A stretch of DNA of 64,000 nucleotides from Chitinophagaceae bacterium (GTDB lineage Bacteria; Bacteroidota; Bacteroidia; Chitinophagales; Chitinophagaceae). This document shows positions 63,926-64,000 of the stretch, one piece after another. Where the stretch lies: positions 92,953 through 156,952 of the forward strand of contig JAEUVB010000009.1 in the NCBI GenBank assembly GCA_016786845.1. Reading direction: 5' to 3'. Position 1 is the stretch's first letter. Every line of letters starts with the position of its first letter. A model generated the notes under the pieces. The model worked only from the letters and a program-made list of their open reading frames with translations. It was not told where the DNA came from and ran no database searches. The translations under genes were made by a program, and so were the position numbers.

Positions 63926-64000
63926 ATGAAATCAGAAAATAGACTTGCAGGGCTTGGAATTTTGACAGCAATTTCGGCTTCACTTTGTTGTATAACACCA
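63926..64000 (+). CDS. merT: MerT-like mercuric transport protein, N-terminal fragment
   Basis: 25 residues are visible before the window ends: MKSENRLAGLGILTAISASL followed by CCITP. The membrane helix with the CC-x-x-P motif is the mercury-binding first helix of MerT/MerTP proteins. The ATG is 50 bases after the cassette 6 core GTTATGTGC. The rest of the gene and its attC lie outside. Confidence 0.7.
   Translation, partial: MKSENRLAGLGILTAISASLCCITP

Larger units (their letters stand above)
57203..64000 (+). mobile_element. Integron-like gene cassette array (six cassettes, five attC-like sites, no intact integrase)
   Basis: Cassette borders at GTT cores: C1 57203-59686 (restriction-modification), C2 59687-62108 (unknown plus zinc-finger protein), C3 62109-62774 (TonB-C-like), C4 62775-63503 (acetyltransferase), C5 63504-63875 (no gene), C6 63876 to beyond the end (MerT-like). 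Every gene lies on the + strand with an attC-like site behind it. The bases after GTT at each cassette start are the reverse complement of the bases before AAC at the opening of its own attC-like site: 9/9 (C1), 10/10 (C2), 10/10 (C3), 9/9 (C4), 9/10 (C5). This signature is the one expected when cassettes insert and excise by recombination at GTT. Sequence composition is AT-rich compared with the genes before 50.8 kb. Confidence 0.85.

Noticed and set aside
63574..63998. Minus-strand open frames over cassette 5 and attC-like site 5
   Set aside because: They cover the direct repeats and the inverted-repeat site, run against all other cassette genes and show no recognisable domain.
1..64000. 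tRNA, rRNA or riboswitch genes
   Set aside because: No convincing T-loop with acceptor stem, rRNA block or known riboswitch core was recognised by eye; a dedicated search would be needed to exclude small RNAs.

Overview
The window is a chromosomal segment of a Bacteroidota bacterium, most likely a Chitinophagales/Sphingobacteriales-type organism. The evidence is a PorW/SprE-type protein of the type IX secretion system, a protein with a type IX C-terminal sorting domain, an ExbB-ExbD-ExbD-TonB operon, BT_3928-type DoxX and GHL10 proteins, and promoters of the TTG-N19..21-TAnnTTTG form. No rRNA or tRNA gene was found.

Region 1 (1-50.8 kb) is ordinary core genome. It starts with the tail of ispH and goes on through cmk, a DoxX-family protein, a formate/nitrite-type channel, the LemA/DUF2207 pair, two outer-membrane barrels, kdsA-sprT, coaE, a bactofilin/AtpZ cluster cut off from the ATP synthase genes, porW, exbB-exbD-exbD-tonB, a cysteine-synthase-family enzyme, coaD, lysS and pheT. 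An AT-rich divergent gap with a cluster of DnaA-box-like 9-mers precedes dnaB. Then come an MBL-fold protein, a GHL10 glycosidase, a lipid A deacylase-like barrel, adk, obgE, a BatA-like protein, a dihaem cytochrome c, a YitT protein, an HD hydrolase, an SPFH protein, holB, ricT, a Sua5-like protein, a glycosyltransferase, dapD, a third exbD, a secreted type IX client, an HsdR-N-like protein, a bacilliredoxin and lgt.

Region 2 (50.8-57.2 kb) is the transition to accessory DNA. An AT-rich interspersed repeat array supplies the last codons of lgt. It is followed by a LytTR response regulator with its beta-propeller sensor kinase, miaE, then about 1.4 kb without intact genes. That stretch holds four copies of a GTCATTGCGAGG-type repeat, a perfect 16-bp palindrome, a 17-unit 21-bp tandem repeat, and the last ~43 codons of a tyrosine recombinase that ends in a premature stop.

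Region 3 (57.2-64 kb) is the main discovery: an integron-like cassette array. Six cassettes, all on the + strand and visibly more AT-rich than the chromosome, are separated by five attC-like inverted-repeat sites of about 132-137 bp. Each cassette begins GTT followed by 4-7 cassette-specific bases, and the reverse complement of exactly those bases opens the attC-like site at the end of the same cassette (9/9, 10/10, 10/10, 9/9 and 9/10 matches). This is the pairing expected of integron gene cassettes. The cassettes carry (1) a complete type II restriction-modification system resembling HaeIII/NgoPII (predicted GGCC) with a controller gene, (2) an unknown 208-aa protein plus a DnaJ-zinc-finger membrane protein, (3) a small secreted TonB-C-like protein, (4) a GNAT acetyltransferase, (5) no convincing gene but two 46-bp direct repeats, and (6) the start of a MerT-like mercuric transporter, cut by the window end. 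No intact integrase is present. The recombinase fragment and the first core site next to it look like a decayed integrase end of the platform.
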